In this document: positions 20,849-33,148 of the stretch, one piece after another | Position numbering within the stretch: the stretch's first letter is position 1 | Layout: each line of letters starts with the position of its first letter | Source: Auricularia sp. M13 | Lineage: Eukaryota; Basidiomycota; Agaricomycetes; Auriculariales; Auriculariaceae | DNA: 64,000 nucleotides | Reading direction: 5' to 3' | Assembly: GCA_037042915.1 (NCBI GenBank) | Contig: CM073199.1 | Location: forward strand, 3,348,001-3,412,000 | Position numbers and translations under genes: made by a program | The notes under the pieces: generated by a model | The model's input: the letters and a program-made list of their open reading frames with translations, nothing else | Database searches by the model: none | Told to the model about the DNA's origin: nothing

Positions 20849-22205
20849 TCATTTCTTTGCGTCAGGACGAGGTTTCTTGGGCAGAGGTCCGCTTGGGCTG
20901 GACTCGGGACGAGAACGCTTCGTTCCCAGCGGAGCGGATTTCGACCGCTCCCTGGAGATGACGCGGATGTTCTCGTTGTCCACCTCCGCCGGTCCACCTG
21001 TTGCAATCGCGTTGCGGACCTCCAACACATCCGCCTGACGCTCCATCGCATCCGCGATCCTCCTCACCAACGGCTCCATCCTCGCCAAAGCCGCCGCGAC
21101 GCCCGCCATGTTGTCCGCCTCGCGCCGGTTGGCTGTCGTAAGCGACTGGAGCACCTCCACCAAGTTGGGGCCAGCCGCCTGAGCTGCCGCCGGACCCGCC
21201 CTCGCACCCTTCGTCGTCTCGACGATCTCCACCTCGTCGTCCGACGTAACCTCTGCCGCACTCACCGCCTTCCTCTTCCGCTTCGGAGCGGCGTCCGCTG
21301 CTCCGCCCTTTTCCGCCACCACGACTGCACCCGCCTTCGACCTTTTGGCCGGGTTGTGGGAGCAGACCTTTTTGCCCTTGATGCAGGCGTAGCAACTCTT
21401 AGTGGTGCGCGACGAATTCGTAATCCGCCGCACACACTCGATGTCGCGCTGAGCGCAACGCGAGCACTTGGTCGCCTACTCCGGTGTCAGATCCGACGCG
21501 GAAATCCGACAAGCCGACACTACTTACGAAAGGCTCGCCCTTCGCCCCAAGGGCCTCCTCTTCTTCCGCCGCGCCGGCCTGCGGCTCCTCGACGTCGGGC
21601 TTGTCGCCCTCAAGAGTCTCGCCCGCGTCCTCCGCCGGGCTTCCCTGCTCCTCCTCCGCCTTCTTCCGCTCCGCTTCTGCCGCAATCTCCGCCTGCGCGG
21701 CTGCGAAGTCGGCGCGGAACTTGGGCAACTATTCGCAAAATCAGTTCACCACCGCTCAAGAATCCGAGATCCGACTCACGTGCTCCTCCCAATCCTTGCG
21801 CACCATCCCGACAATCTTGTCGAGGTCCTCCATGTACTCCGACAGGAGTCCCTTGACGTCGCGGAGCGTATCCTCTGCGTTCTTCCGCTCCTCCGCCTTG
21901 TAGCGCGCCATGACCGCGGAGTCCTTGTCCGACACGACGATCTGCTCCAAGGTCTTCTCCGCCGAGTTCCGACGAAGGACCTGCACCTGCAGATCCGACA
22001 CCAGCTCCTCGAAGCGGGTGGCGCCCGTTTGGTAATATTCGCGCGAGACGAAATCCTCCAAGGCCGCCTGGTCGACCTCGCTTTCTGCCCGCCTGACGCC
22101 GGCCTTCTTAAGAAGGAAGATCTCGGCGGCGTGGCCCGCGGCCTGGAGACGTGTCGACTCGTCGAACCACGCGTCTTCGGGACGAGTCTCGATCATCCTC
22201 GACAT
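20849..22205 (-). CDS. Antisense three-exon Zn-cluster gene in element A
   Basis: Exons 22205-21780, 21728-21528 and 21475-20849, with introns of 51 nt (GTGAGT...TAG) and 52 nt (GTAAGT...TAG), all joined in phase 0, give an uninterrupted 417-residue protein. The N-terminal 140 residues are charged and probably helical (EEVSDL-, EKTLEQIV-like stretches), then a Glu/Ala-rich linker. The cysteine cluster CSRCAQRDIEC, 13 residues, CYACIKGKKVC follows (two C-x2-C-x6-C halves), then a basic C-terminus with KKPRPDAKK. This resembles a Zn2Cys6 DNA-binding cluster with the halves in swapped order. It is the only intact-looking gene of element A and runs opposite to the element. Role unknown; a captured regulator or an antisense control of the element are possible. 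Confidence 0.72.
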
Positions 22206-22405
22206 GGTGGTCAAAGGACAAGAGTTGTTTTCCACTCCAAAGTCCGACCGTCGCATTATATACTTGGGCGACCAAAGCGACCAAAATAATTCGGGCCAAA
22301 CTCAATCCCACTTTCTCGACCCAGCCAATTCCCTTCGAATTCCGATTTCCGCCAAACGAAATCCGCCAGCGGAATTCCGACCTTCGAGGGCTCAGGTCCT
22401 AAAAG
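22206..22405. other. Promoter side of antisense gene
   Basis: Between the ATG at 22205 and the inserted LTR. TATATA on the minus strand at about 22257-22262, roughly 55 bp upstream of the ATG, is a candidate TATA box. Confidence 0.4.
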
Positions 22406-23429
22406 TGTCACGGTGTGCTGCATACACCACCGACCAGGAGGCATAGCCGACCAGGAAGGGTACTCAGGAGGGGAAGGTCGAACACATAATAGACCAGATC
22501 CAACCTAGGGTACATCCGAGGGCAATCGCCGGTACATATAGTCCGATCGGAGGCAAACCGGATCCGAACGCTCCGGACAACAAAGGAAGCCAACCAACAC
22601 CAAAGAGAGGTCCGGAAGCGATGGGAAAGGCATCGGGGAAGTCACCGAGGGTAATCGGGAGCCAGTGGAAGCAATGAGGGGTAAAGGGAGTCAAGGGAGG
22701 GTCAAGAAAGAGTGAAGCGTCGCGCCGAAGGCGCAGAACGACTCCGGACGAAGGGGATAAAGGATGTCCGTGCCTATGGAGGGTATCGGGCGGGTATCCG
22801 AGACAGACCGAGGTGTCCTTGCATGTATGCACGCACCGACACCGGGGGCGAAAGGCGCCGACGCGATGGGGAGAGCAGCAGCGAGCGCAATGCGTTGGCG
22901 AGCGAGGTACGGGTGCACCACCCAACAATCAACACTCCCACTCCATCCGGACAGCCTCCGGACCATGGACCATGCCGCGCGCGGACCGAGGAGAGTGTGG
23001 CGGCCGAGGTCCGAGGTGCGGGAGCGGTCGAGCATCCAGGGGACAGAGGGTGAAGGATGTACGTCGGCACGATCGTTGCAGCTTCACCTGTACTCCCAGC
23101 ACACACCGGCCATGCAGGGCAATACCCGAGGTGTGGTGTGCGGCATCTCTGAAGGTGTAGGCCGTAATGTGACACCGAGGAGACGGACCGACGAACGGCT
23201 ACACGCTGGTTGGAAACCAACGCAGCGGTGATCGACAACAATGGCAATAGCGCGTCGCATCCAAGGACCGAGGTTGACAGGGGTCCGGTGACGCCGAGAG
23301 AAGGTAGCCGAGGTGCCAGCGGTCTGGAGAGGCATGCAGAACGGGTATATCGGTCCAACGGAGCGGGTGAAGCGGCGAAAGAGATCCAACGGAAGCGGCG
23401 TATGGGCAAGATCGCCGCGCACCGTAACA
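22406..23429 (-). repeat. Solo LTR C, inverted, inserted in polypurine tract of element A
   Basis: 1024 bp related to the reverse complement of 17098-18275, with large gaps. Flanked by a perfect 5-bp duplication AAAAG (22401-22405, 23430-23434). No internal sequence, so a solo LTR left by recombination. Confidence 0.88.
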
Positions 23430-23443
23430 AAAAGGGGGGATAC
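23430..23443 (+). other. Polypurine tract of element A
   Basis: AAAAGGGGGGATAC directly before the 3' LTR. The adenine part has been duplicated by the LTR C insertion. Confidence 0.7.
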
Positions 23444-24046
23444 TGTTACGCCCATGCATCCAGTTTGCCTCCGTTTGCCTCCGATCTGATATCCGTTTTA
23501 TTTCCGCTCCATAATCCGTGATCTCCGATTGTATATCCGTTCCGCTCTCCGTGATCTCCGCCTGTTCTGATTTCCGCTTCTATCTTGTTCTATCTCACTC
23601 TCTCCCTCTATCTCGTTCTCTCTCATTCTACGCCACGTCAGTCCCACGTAGGCACTACGTCACTTCCGCAGCACACTTGCGTCATAGGAATATTCTAGAT
23701 CCTGTTCCGACTGATGTGTTTCTGTTCCGCTCTCTATCCCGCTCTAGTATAAATAGCTTCCGTCTACTTGTACCGTACCTCAGTTCGAAATCAAACTCGA
23801 TCCTCTCACTTCCGCAATCTGCTCTACTCGCTCTCGTCCTCAAGTCCCAACCCGATTGACGGACTCCGCTATCGGAGCTCACTTGCTCCGCTTGCTGAGT
23901 TCCGCCCGTTCTCCGACTTCCGCCCTGACCTTACACTCGTGTGTGCCGGTGTGTTCAATAGCGCACTGTGGTCCGCCGTGTCTGCCTTTAGTTCCGACGC
24001 GGGCTCTGCGGATCTCCCCTTGATCCGAGAGGGCACGATCGTAACA
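23444..24046 (+). repeat. 3' LTR of element A
   Basis: 603 bp, TGTTACG...GTAACA, with TATA box at 23748-23755. It marks the right border of the transposon block. Confidence 0.95.
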
Positions 24047-25815
24047 CATTTGCTCCATTCGAACCTCACGTACTCTCAGTGTTGATCGCCATCGCTGGAC
24101 CTGCTTGCATTCTTGCGTCTGCCACAATCTCTTTTCAAGGATTCACCTGGCGCATGCAAGCTCTGTCGCGCGGTCGCGTGACTGCCACTCATCACCAGTG
24201 CATTGAGGCACTGCACAATGCGCTGCCTCGCGCGCGTTTATTCCAGCTGAGACAGTCGTGCTGGGTCGCAATGGAAGGCGCTATTCCATGTGACTTTTCC
24301 TGTCGCCCGAAGCCCTGGGGCGACTTGGCCGGTGTTTCATCGAATATGGCTGCTGTTTTCCAGCTGTGGGGTGCTGAAATTGTGGCCGGCTATGTGGGAG
24401 CTATCAGACTGGAGCGGCACGAGCGGCAAGGCGCGAAGCGACCTCGCACGAGTGCCGCGGCCGCACTACCTTCGCCTCCATAACGCAGCTGCGCTGCGGA
24501 TGACGGTGTGCCTGCCACGAGCTTATTGGGAGGTACCAGCAGGCTCGGATTTTGTGTAGCCCCTGGTGCAGGCCATGCTATTACTCCGGATGAAGCTCTG
24601 TCGGGCAAGTCAGGCTCTACAGAGGCCATAGGTTCGCTCCGTTCTATGACAATCGCTGCGCCACTCCGTCCGCAGTCGAGCACCGTCCATGAGACTGTGC
24701 GGCGGCGCACCTCCTATTGTCCGTTTGGCCGTCGCAGCCTGCAGAATCCCCAGCTGAGACTGTTTGCCCGTTGGGCCGGCCAACCATTACTCCGCGACGT
24801 CGCGCCCCCCAATCATTGCGTCACCGATATTCACGACACAGTCCATGCGGCTGCATTCTTGTCTTCAGTTGCTGCATTCTGGACTCGGGAACTCACTCGG
24901 CTCGCAGGCGCGCAACCTCGCCGAGGCCAGCTGCAGCGACCAGACCGGTATTCCCGTATACCAGGTGTCGTTCGCGCCCGCGTGTGTGGAGTAGGAGCGT
25001 GGTTGAGGTGCATCTTGTCTCAATCGATCTTGTATATTGATCGCGAGAGGAAAACATGCATTGAATATGGGAATTTCGAAATTGAGTTCAACAGCAGCAA
25101 ATGGAGGATTGTGTGAGCTTGCCTTGGTAACAAATTTCGCAGCGCAACGATCAACCTGCCTTCACGCAAGGAGTCGGTGATTGCCGCGCACTCTAGCGGC
25201 GCTACGATGATGCTGCCTCCGACAGTGAACAATGTTTTCGAGTTCGAAGACCATCATGATCGCGGCCGACTTCAGTCGCGCTGCTCTTGTTCCCAGGCTG
25301 CCCTCTACGCGGAGAGAATCCTCGCACATTACGCTTACGCAGTTACAACCCCGTCAGACCTCTATGCAAGCTAAACGCGGCCTGCGCTATGGGTCGGTCG
25401 TTCTACAGTGACCGGCGCTTTGCCTGCCACTACCATGACTCTCTCATCTGCTACACGGCGCCTATTTCTGCTGACCTATGAGGGTAGCATTCAGTACGCG
25501 TCGCAATCGTGGCGCCGACGTGTTCTGCACAGGAGTCACCCCGAGACGGCGCTTGGCCGTGCTCGCCGAAGCTCCACGTCGCGCTCTATACAGACGCAAC
25601 ACGTCCCGTACAACGTGTCAAGCATTCCAGCCAGGCCCTCTGAGCAGCGCCGCGGCAAGTGAGACGACCTTCGCCAGTCGCCAAGGCCGGAGTGATCTGT
25701 GGCGACAGCGATGGAATAATCCAGAATGCTCCCGGTTCATCGGCAAGCGGGCGACTACATCCGGGCGCACTGCAAATTTCAAGGCCCGCCCGCAAAACGT
25801 CTACGTGGCCGTCGA
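24047..25815. other. Host DNA upstream of BiP copy 1, no gene recognised
   Basis: About 1.8 kb with only short frames lacking domains or consistent introns. Some short blocks recur (CAGCTGAGAC near 24247 and 24752). It should contain the native upstream promoter of BiP copy 1; no exact CAGCGTG element or clean heat-shock element was found by eye. Confidence 0.4.
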
Positions 25816-25848
25816 GCTCTGCGACACGCACGCGCTCCCCGAGGCTGA

Positions 25849-25856
25849 TATATAAA
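25849..25856 (+). promoter_or_regulatory. TATA box of BiP copy 1
   Basis: TATATAAA, 49 bp before the ATG. It lies in a 17-bp segment (25844-25860) bounded by CGAG on both sides that is missing from the other three copies. Confidence 0.8.
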
Positions 25857-25904
25857 CGAGCTCCGACGCCCGCAGCTCTTTCAACTCTCCCTCCACCCAC
25901 AACT

Positions 25905-28372
<2,468 letters not shown>

Positions 28373-29245
28373 GCAGCCAGTCGCGTTTGGAGGAGAGGTG
28401 GATGAGCGATGAGCAATCAAAAGCGATACAGTTTGCATTGGCTCTTGTGTCTAGGTCTCGATTTTTTTTTTTTTTCAGCATACGAGCATAGTCGATACGA
28501 TATATATTACACTGTGTCTGTTGGATGCGATGTGATGCGATGATCGTGTGGGGATAGTGTTCCCTGGTACAGTGCCGAGGATGTTGAGGAATGCGGAGGT
28601 GACGGCGAACGCGCCGGCGACTGCGGACTTGCTCTTCCACCCGCCATGCTGCCGCAGAGTCCCACCCGCAGCTCTGCGCGGTCGTGCTCAACGACCCCGA
28701 CGACTAGTTGCACTTCTCCGCCCTGGTTGATCTCGCACTGACGTGTAGCGCGCAACACCGGCGTGCATACACGTCGCGAGACTTCGATGGTCAACAGGCG
28801 CACGAGCTTGCCGCGCTTAGGTTCGCGTCGATCTGCGTCTGCGCTGAGCTGAGCGGCTGCGGCTGCTCGCACTTGCAAACGCCGTGAGTTGTGCGTTGGT
28901 CGCAGTGAACTGGCCTGACGCTGCCAACAGCTTCTCGACGCCGTCTTCGCTGGCCAAGCTGGAACTGAGGCGCGTGCAGGATGAGCAACGCGGTGAGCAA
29001 AGTCCAAGTATGTTCAACATAGATATATTCATTAACGCCGTCTACAGTACATTTTTCTATTCTATTCGTGCTGCGAGCGCCGTCTTGCGCGACTCGACTG
29101 GCAGCGGCGGCGAACGGCACCCACGTCTTGCGGCTGGACGCGGGCGCGCGCGGTCGCCCAGACTGTGGACTGCGCACGCCGCCCGTGCTGAACGGCCCGA
29201 GCTTCGAACGCCGCCCCGCCCGACTCGAACGACAGCGCCGGCGAA
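28373..29245. other. 3' region of BiP copy 1 and convergent spacer
   Basis: Holds the BiP 3' UTR with a T-run of 14 (12, 14 and 11 in units 2-4). Downstream is the 3' end of the convergent minus-strand gene. Several GC-rich frames cross it on both strands without introns or domains in common; I do not call them. At about 29105-29330 two diverged direct copies of an 80-100 bp segment occur. Confidence 0.5.
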
Positions 29246-29947
29246 TCAGCTCGCCGTCGCGGCCCACGTACTGCGGCTTTCGACAGCAGCTGCACGCGGC
29301 CGCGCGCGGTCGTCCAAGCTGTCCACCGCATGCACGCCACCCGCGCCGAACGCCCGCGGATTCAGCGCGCCCACGACTGAGCCGGCCGCTGCTTCTCGCG
29401 CTGACGACGGCAGGTGCACCGCGTTGCGGGCGACGCGCACCTGGCGCCGGGCAATACAACCAGCACCGATCAGCCGGACGGTCACGCAGGACTGGTGAAC
29501 GGTGAGTCAGCGTTCTGTCGCGCAGTGGTGCGCAAAACTCACCATGCCGTTCCCTGGCTCGTCGGCGTTGCCGATCGTCAGCAGAGCGCCCTCGCGCTGC
29601 GCGGCCGGCAGAGAATCGCGAGACCGCGCTCGAGCTGTGGGGTACGGTCAGCTTCTATGGGGCATGTGGGGGGGTATGTACGTACGTGGAGTGTAGGATA
29701 TGCAATAAACTGGTTTCAATCCAACGTTTCGATCGGCGGCTCGGATGCGCCCAATCTGCAGGGAACGGTCAGGTCGAGCAAATAATGATGCAGAAAGGGT
29801 AACCTTACGCGCATGTAACGATAGGCTGTAATATGATCGTGTGGTGTTGGTCAAAACGGTCGGGTCGAATAGCGCGGACATACCGAGGACGTTCGCAGCG
29901 ACGAGCTCAGCACGCTCCGACTGGCCCGAGTGTCGTGCGCAGAGCAT
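29246..29947 (-). CDS. Five-exon gene of unknown function, copy 1
   Basis: Exons 29947-29884, 29825-29809 (17 nt), 29755-29686, 29634-29543 and 29491-29246. Introns of 58, 53, 51 and 51 nt start GTATGT, GTAAGG, GTACGT and GTGAGT and end in AG. All phases agree (1, 0, 1, 0), giving an uninterrupted 162-residue protein. It starts MLCARHSGQSERAEL, contains ALLTIGNADEPGNGM and ends ESRSTWAATAS. No signal peptide, membrane segment or familiar domain. Convergent with BiP; a TATA box lies 85 bp upstream of the ATG. The agreement of four introns is the main evidence; the peptide itself is unrecognised and Arg/Ala-rich at its end, so a non-coding or decayed gene is possible. Confidence 0.5.
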
Positions 29948-30031
29948 GCGAACCGGCGAGCAGCGAGAGCGAGGGCGAGGTGTGCGACATGGGCGGAAGA
30001 GAGTAGTGAAGAACAAAGTCGCCCGAGGCCG

Positions 30032-30040
30032 CCTTTTATA
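30032..30040 (-). promoter_or_regulatory. TATA box of the five-exon gene, copy 1
   Basis: TATAAAAGG on the minus strand, 85 bp before the ATG at 29947; repeated at 40281-40289, 50531-50539 and 60778-60786. Confidence 0.55.
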
Positions 30041-33000
30041 CCCACCCAGACACTCGTCCGGGCCCAGAGAGCCCGCTCCGGCTCGCACGCTGACTCCGTC
30101 ATGACGGAACCTGCTGATTCATGCGATCGACGTGTATGAATGAGCGAGAGCCGAGGTCTAGTGCGGTGCGCGCTCTGGTCGCGGGGGCTCGCTTAGCGTA
30201 TCCCGCGCCGTCCGACCGCATTTTCTCGACGGCGACTGCAGCTCTCCCCTCCATACTCGCTGGAGTACTTGATTACGTAAGCCAGTATTTGAATATGCAG
30301 CTGGATGGAGGGGGAGGGGTCCTCATACCCCCCTATACTCCCAAGTGCGATGTGTGCCTACCTCGCGTACGCGCTCAAACCGCGCGTTTCCCATCGCTTC
30401 TGCGTGCTTGATGCATCACATCACGCACGTAAAGCACCGCCCGTAGCTCTAGACCGCCGGGGAAACGAGGCGTTTCGCTCGGGAGCGCGTTTTCGACGTT
30501 CTACGCGAGATTGCGGTTTCCACGCCTCCCTCGCCGAATCCTGCGCGTTTCAAACATCGTACGAGTTGCCGGAGTGTACTCGTAAGCTGATGTGACGTGT
30601 GAGACTCGGAGTGCGGGCGGTACGGAGGCCCGTTGGGCGAGGTTCGCAGAACTCGTCGAGTCCGCGAACTGCCGATTCCCGCGGAATGCACACCGTCGAC
30701 CTGAAAATTCTCGATGCCATGCGCATTCTGCGCTCTCAATCAGCATTGGCTATATATAGGCATGTAAGTGCTATATGGACCCGAGTGAGATGAGCCTTGG
30801 AAGTGTACTTTGTGCACATCTGCGTTGTGCGGAGAACGTCCGGGACTCGCACTTGGAATTTCTTCGAAACGAGTGAGAATGAGCAATTCCCAGTCTAAAT
30901 ATAGTGTTACGTAAGCTATATGTGCACTCTCAGCTGAGTATATTCATATCTAGAGAACACAAAGTGCGGTTTCAGAGAAGGACGTCTCGACATTAGCATT
31001 GGGTATCCTTCACATCCTCCTCTTCAACTTCAGTGTAACAAATATCGGCATTCATAGTCACGTGACATAAGAGTGTAGGAAGGAGCAGCATACATGCGCC
31101 TCAATGTTGAGAGTTGTATGCAACACCCTGCAACGTCGTTCGGACTCGTTTCTGGCTCAAAGCCGCGGGCGCTGCGTTTCCAGGCACAATCACAGCTTCC
31201 ATCAGGAAGCCCACGCCAATTAATGAGCGCAGTAAGCCCGGCGAGAAGAGGCTTTCTGTGGGAGTCCAGGCATCGCCGCTGTGCGGTGACGTTCCTCCGC
31301 CAGCGGTTCCCACTTCGAATCCTATGCAATCAACGTCATGACGTGCTGAGTGCGCTATGACTGTTTATACATTGCAGCATATGACATCCGAGGCTCATTG
31401 CATAATTCGACGGCTCTGCAGACGGCGGGTTTCGCGGACTGAGAGGAACAACCGTGACGTCTAGCGGCGCCGCCGCGCATTTTGACGCACTCAACAGCGT
31501 CACAGCTCTAAGTTGTAGTATATTAATAGTGTAGAATACTTAGCACTGCAGCATTGAGTGAATTGCCCCGCCGTTGAACGTCGCAGCGTCGTCAGAATCA
31601 AGTCACGTGACCTACTCCTTTCTTGAATTATGAAGGAAGTCGCGTGCTCGTAGTTTGCGAATGTCACGGAGCCGTAGGAAGTTCTGGATGACAATCCAGA
31701 GCATGGAGCACCATTCTTCCAATTGAGATAAGCCGGCTGCCGACTCAGACGGCGACGTCGTCCGCTGCAAGACGGTCGGCCGTCGTCTCGACGGCACGTA
31801 TGACGTTTCCCCTCCGAGAAAGTCGCGGGCACGGAGTTTGCGAATGTCTCGGAGCTGTAGGAAGTTCTGGATGACGTTCCAGCGCATTGTATTCAAGTGA
31901 GAAATCGGACTGCCGACGCGGACGGCGATGTCGTCCGCTGTGAGCTGTCGGCCGTCGTATCAACGGCACGGCCTCCGAGAAAGTCGCGGGCACGGAGTTT
32001 GCGAATGTCACGGATGCTGAGAATCATCTGGATGACCGTGAGAGAGCCGCACGGAGTCCCACGGCAAATCCGAGGGCGATGCTGTGCTGCACGCTAAAAT
32101 CCCCACATCTGCAATTAGATCCAAGTCACGTGACCTGGAGATGTCAAACACCTGAATGACTGTGTGCGTTCTAATTCTGATACATGAGGCCCACTGCGCT
32201 GTCGACGCTATCAGCGAGCATGCTTCACTCGCTGCGCTGCATTGATTCGGCAGGACGTGGGCATGGTGAGACTATGCGCGGAATACTACACCACGGATTC
32301 CGCGTTGCCACGGACATTCCGCCGACCGACGTGTTCATTTCGCGAAAAAATGAGGTGTGTCATCGGACGTCTATTTCGGCTCGATGAGACTTCTCGCACG
32401 CCGGCGATTCGATGAGCCCTCGGGTAAAACTGAATTGACTCGCTAAGCCTCGGACGCCGAGACCCGCGCACTGCCGCGTTTCTCAGCAGCGGGGATTGAA
32501 CAGTTTTTCACCTTGTGCCTTCCAGCCAAACCTTCAACCAAGCAGATGTCTTAAATCCCTCCTAGCTCACCTGGTCTCTGCGCATTCATTCTCGCCCCCA
32601 GATCGAATTGCTGCCCGACGTCGGTCCATACGGTGTTCACTCACCGCCGTCTCACTGCTGTTCTGGGACACTGCAACGTTGGCACGTCGATTTCGACATG
32701 GAGGCGAAGCAGCAAGCATCGCAGCTCCTGCTGCTGCCGACGAATACCTTCCTGTACGTTGGCACGCAGCGCTCTCACTCATTTCAGTACGCTGACATCG
32801 CATTCTGCGCTCAGAATCTCTCCTTGACGCTGGCATCATGTTGGCCAACGCCTGCTGACCGCAACCGCTGACACCAATGGTTCGTTCATTGGTCTTTCAT
32901 CGCGTCCATATTCTCACTCGCCCGCAGATTCTTGTCGTCACCATTCCTCCACCAGTGTTGCAACATCTCATCTCGCACTGGCGCTTCCATGGTGTGTTTT

Positions 33001-33148
33001 TTCGTTGATACGGCTACCGACGCTGTTCTGACCGTCAGTTTCCAAGTCCGCCGATCAAGCTTGTTCCCGACGTTCATGTCGCCGACGACGCGACGTGGGA
33101 ACATCGAGATCGCGAGCCAACGGCAACCGACGCAATTGGGCATTGACC
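30041..33148. other. 3.1-kb stretch of unit 1 without a recognised gene
   Basis: Contains three perfect palindromes GTCACGTGAC (31057-31066, 31602-31611, 32125-32134), a TATATATAGG near 30750, and the tandem repeat at 31629-32030. A protein-like frame at about 32600-32871 (ASQLLLLPTNTFLYV) follows a possible acceptor CCCCCAG, but no consistent gene could be built around it. Confidence 0.45.
31629..32030 (-). repeat. Degenerate tandem repeat, three units, about 160-183 bp
   Basis: GTTTGCGAATGTC recurs at about 31653, 31836 and 31997 with surrounding sequence. On the minus strand units encode LRDIRKLRARDFL, but the frame is broken by stops between units, so a decayed repeated coding segment is more likely than a gene. 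Repeated in units 2-4. Confidence 0.7.

Larger units (their letters stand above)
1..24046 (+). mobile_element. Element A: Ty3/gypsy chromovirus, disrupted by nested insertions
   Basis: An LTR retrotransposon in the order LTR, gag, protease-RT-RNaseH, integrase, chromodomain, antisense gene, polypurine tract, LTR. The domain order and C-terminal chromodomain place it among the chromoviruses of the Ty3/gypsy superfamily. The window starts inside the 5' LTR (LTR position 299). The visible 305 bp of the 5' LTR differ from the 3' LTR at two positions, so the insertion is fairly young. The coding region carries three in-frame TGA codons (703, 4173, 20022), two apparent one-base losses (near 4294-4298 and near 19453), a 14.6-kb insertion at 4530-19131 and an LTR inserted in the polypurine tract. 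It cannot now make a complete polyprotein. Confidence 0.93.

Noticed and set aside
24508-25116. Open frame of about 200 codons in the host spacer
   Set aside because: No ATG-led domain, no introns, no homology I recognise; expected in GC-rich DNA.
28507-29245. Minus-strand frames downstream of the five-exon gene
   Set aside because: Could be more exons, but the gene already ends at a stop at 29246 and no consistent splice chain was found.
31629-32030. CRISPR-like array
   Set aside because: Only three long diverged units with no short identical repeats or uniform spacers, in a fungal genome.
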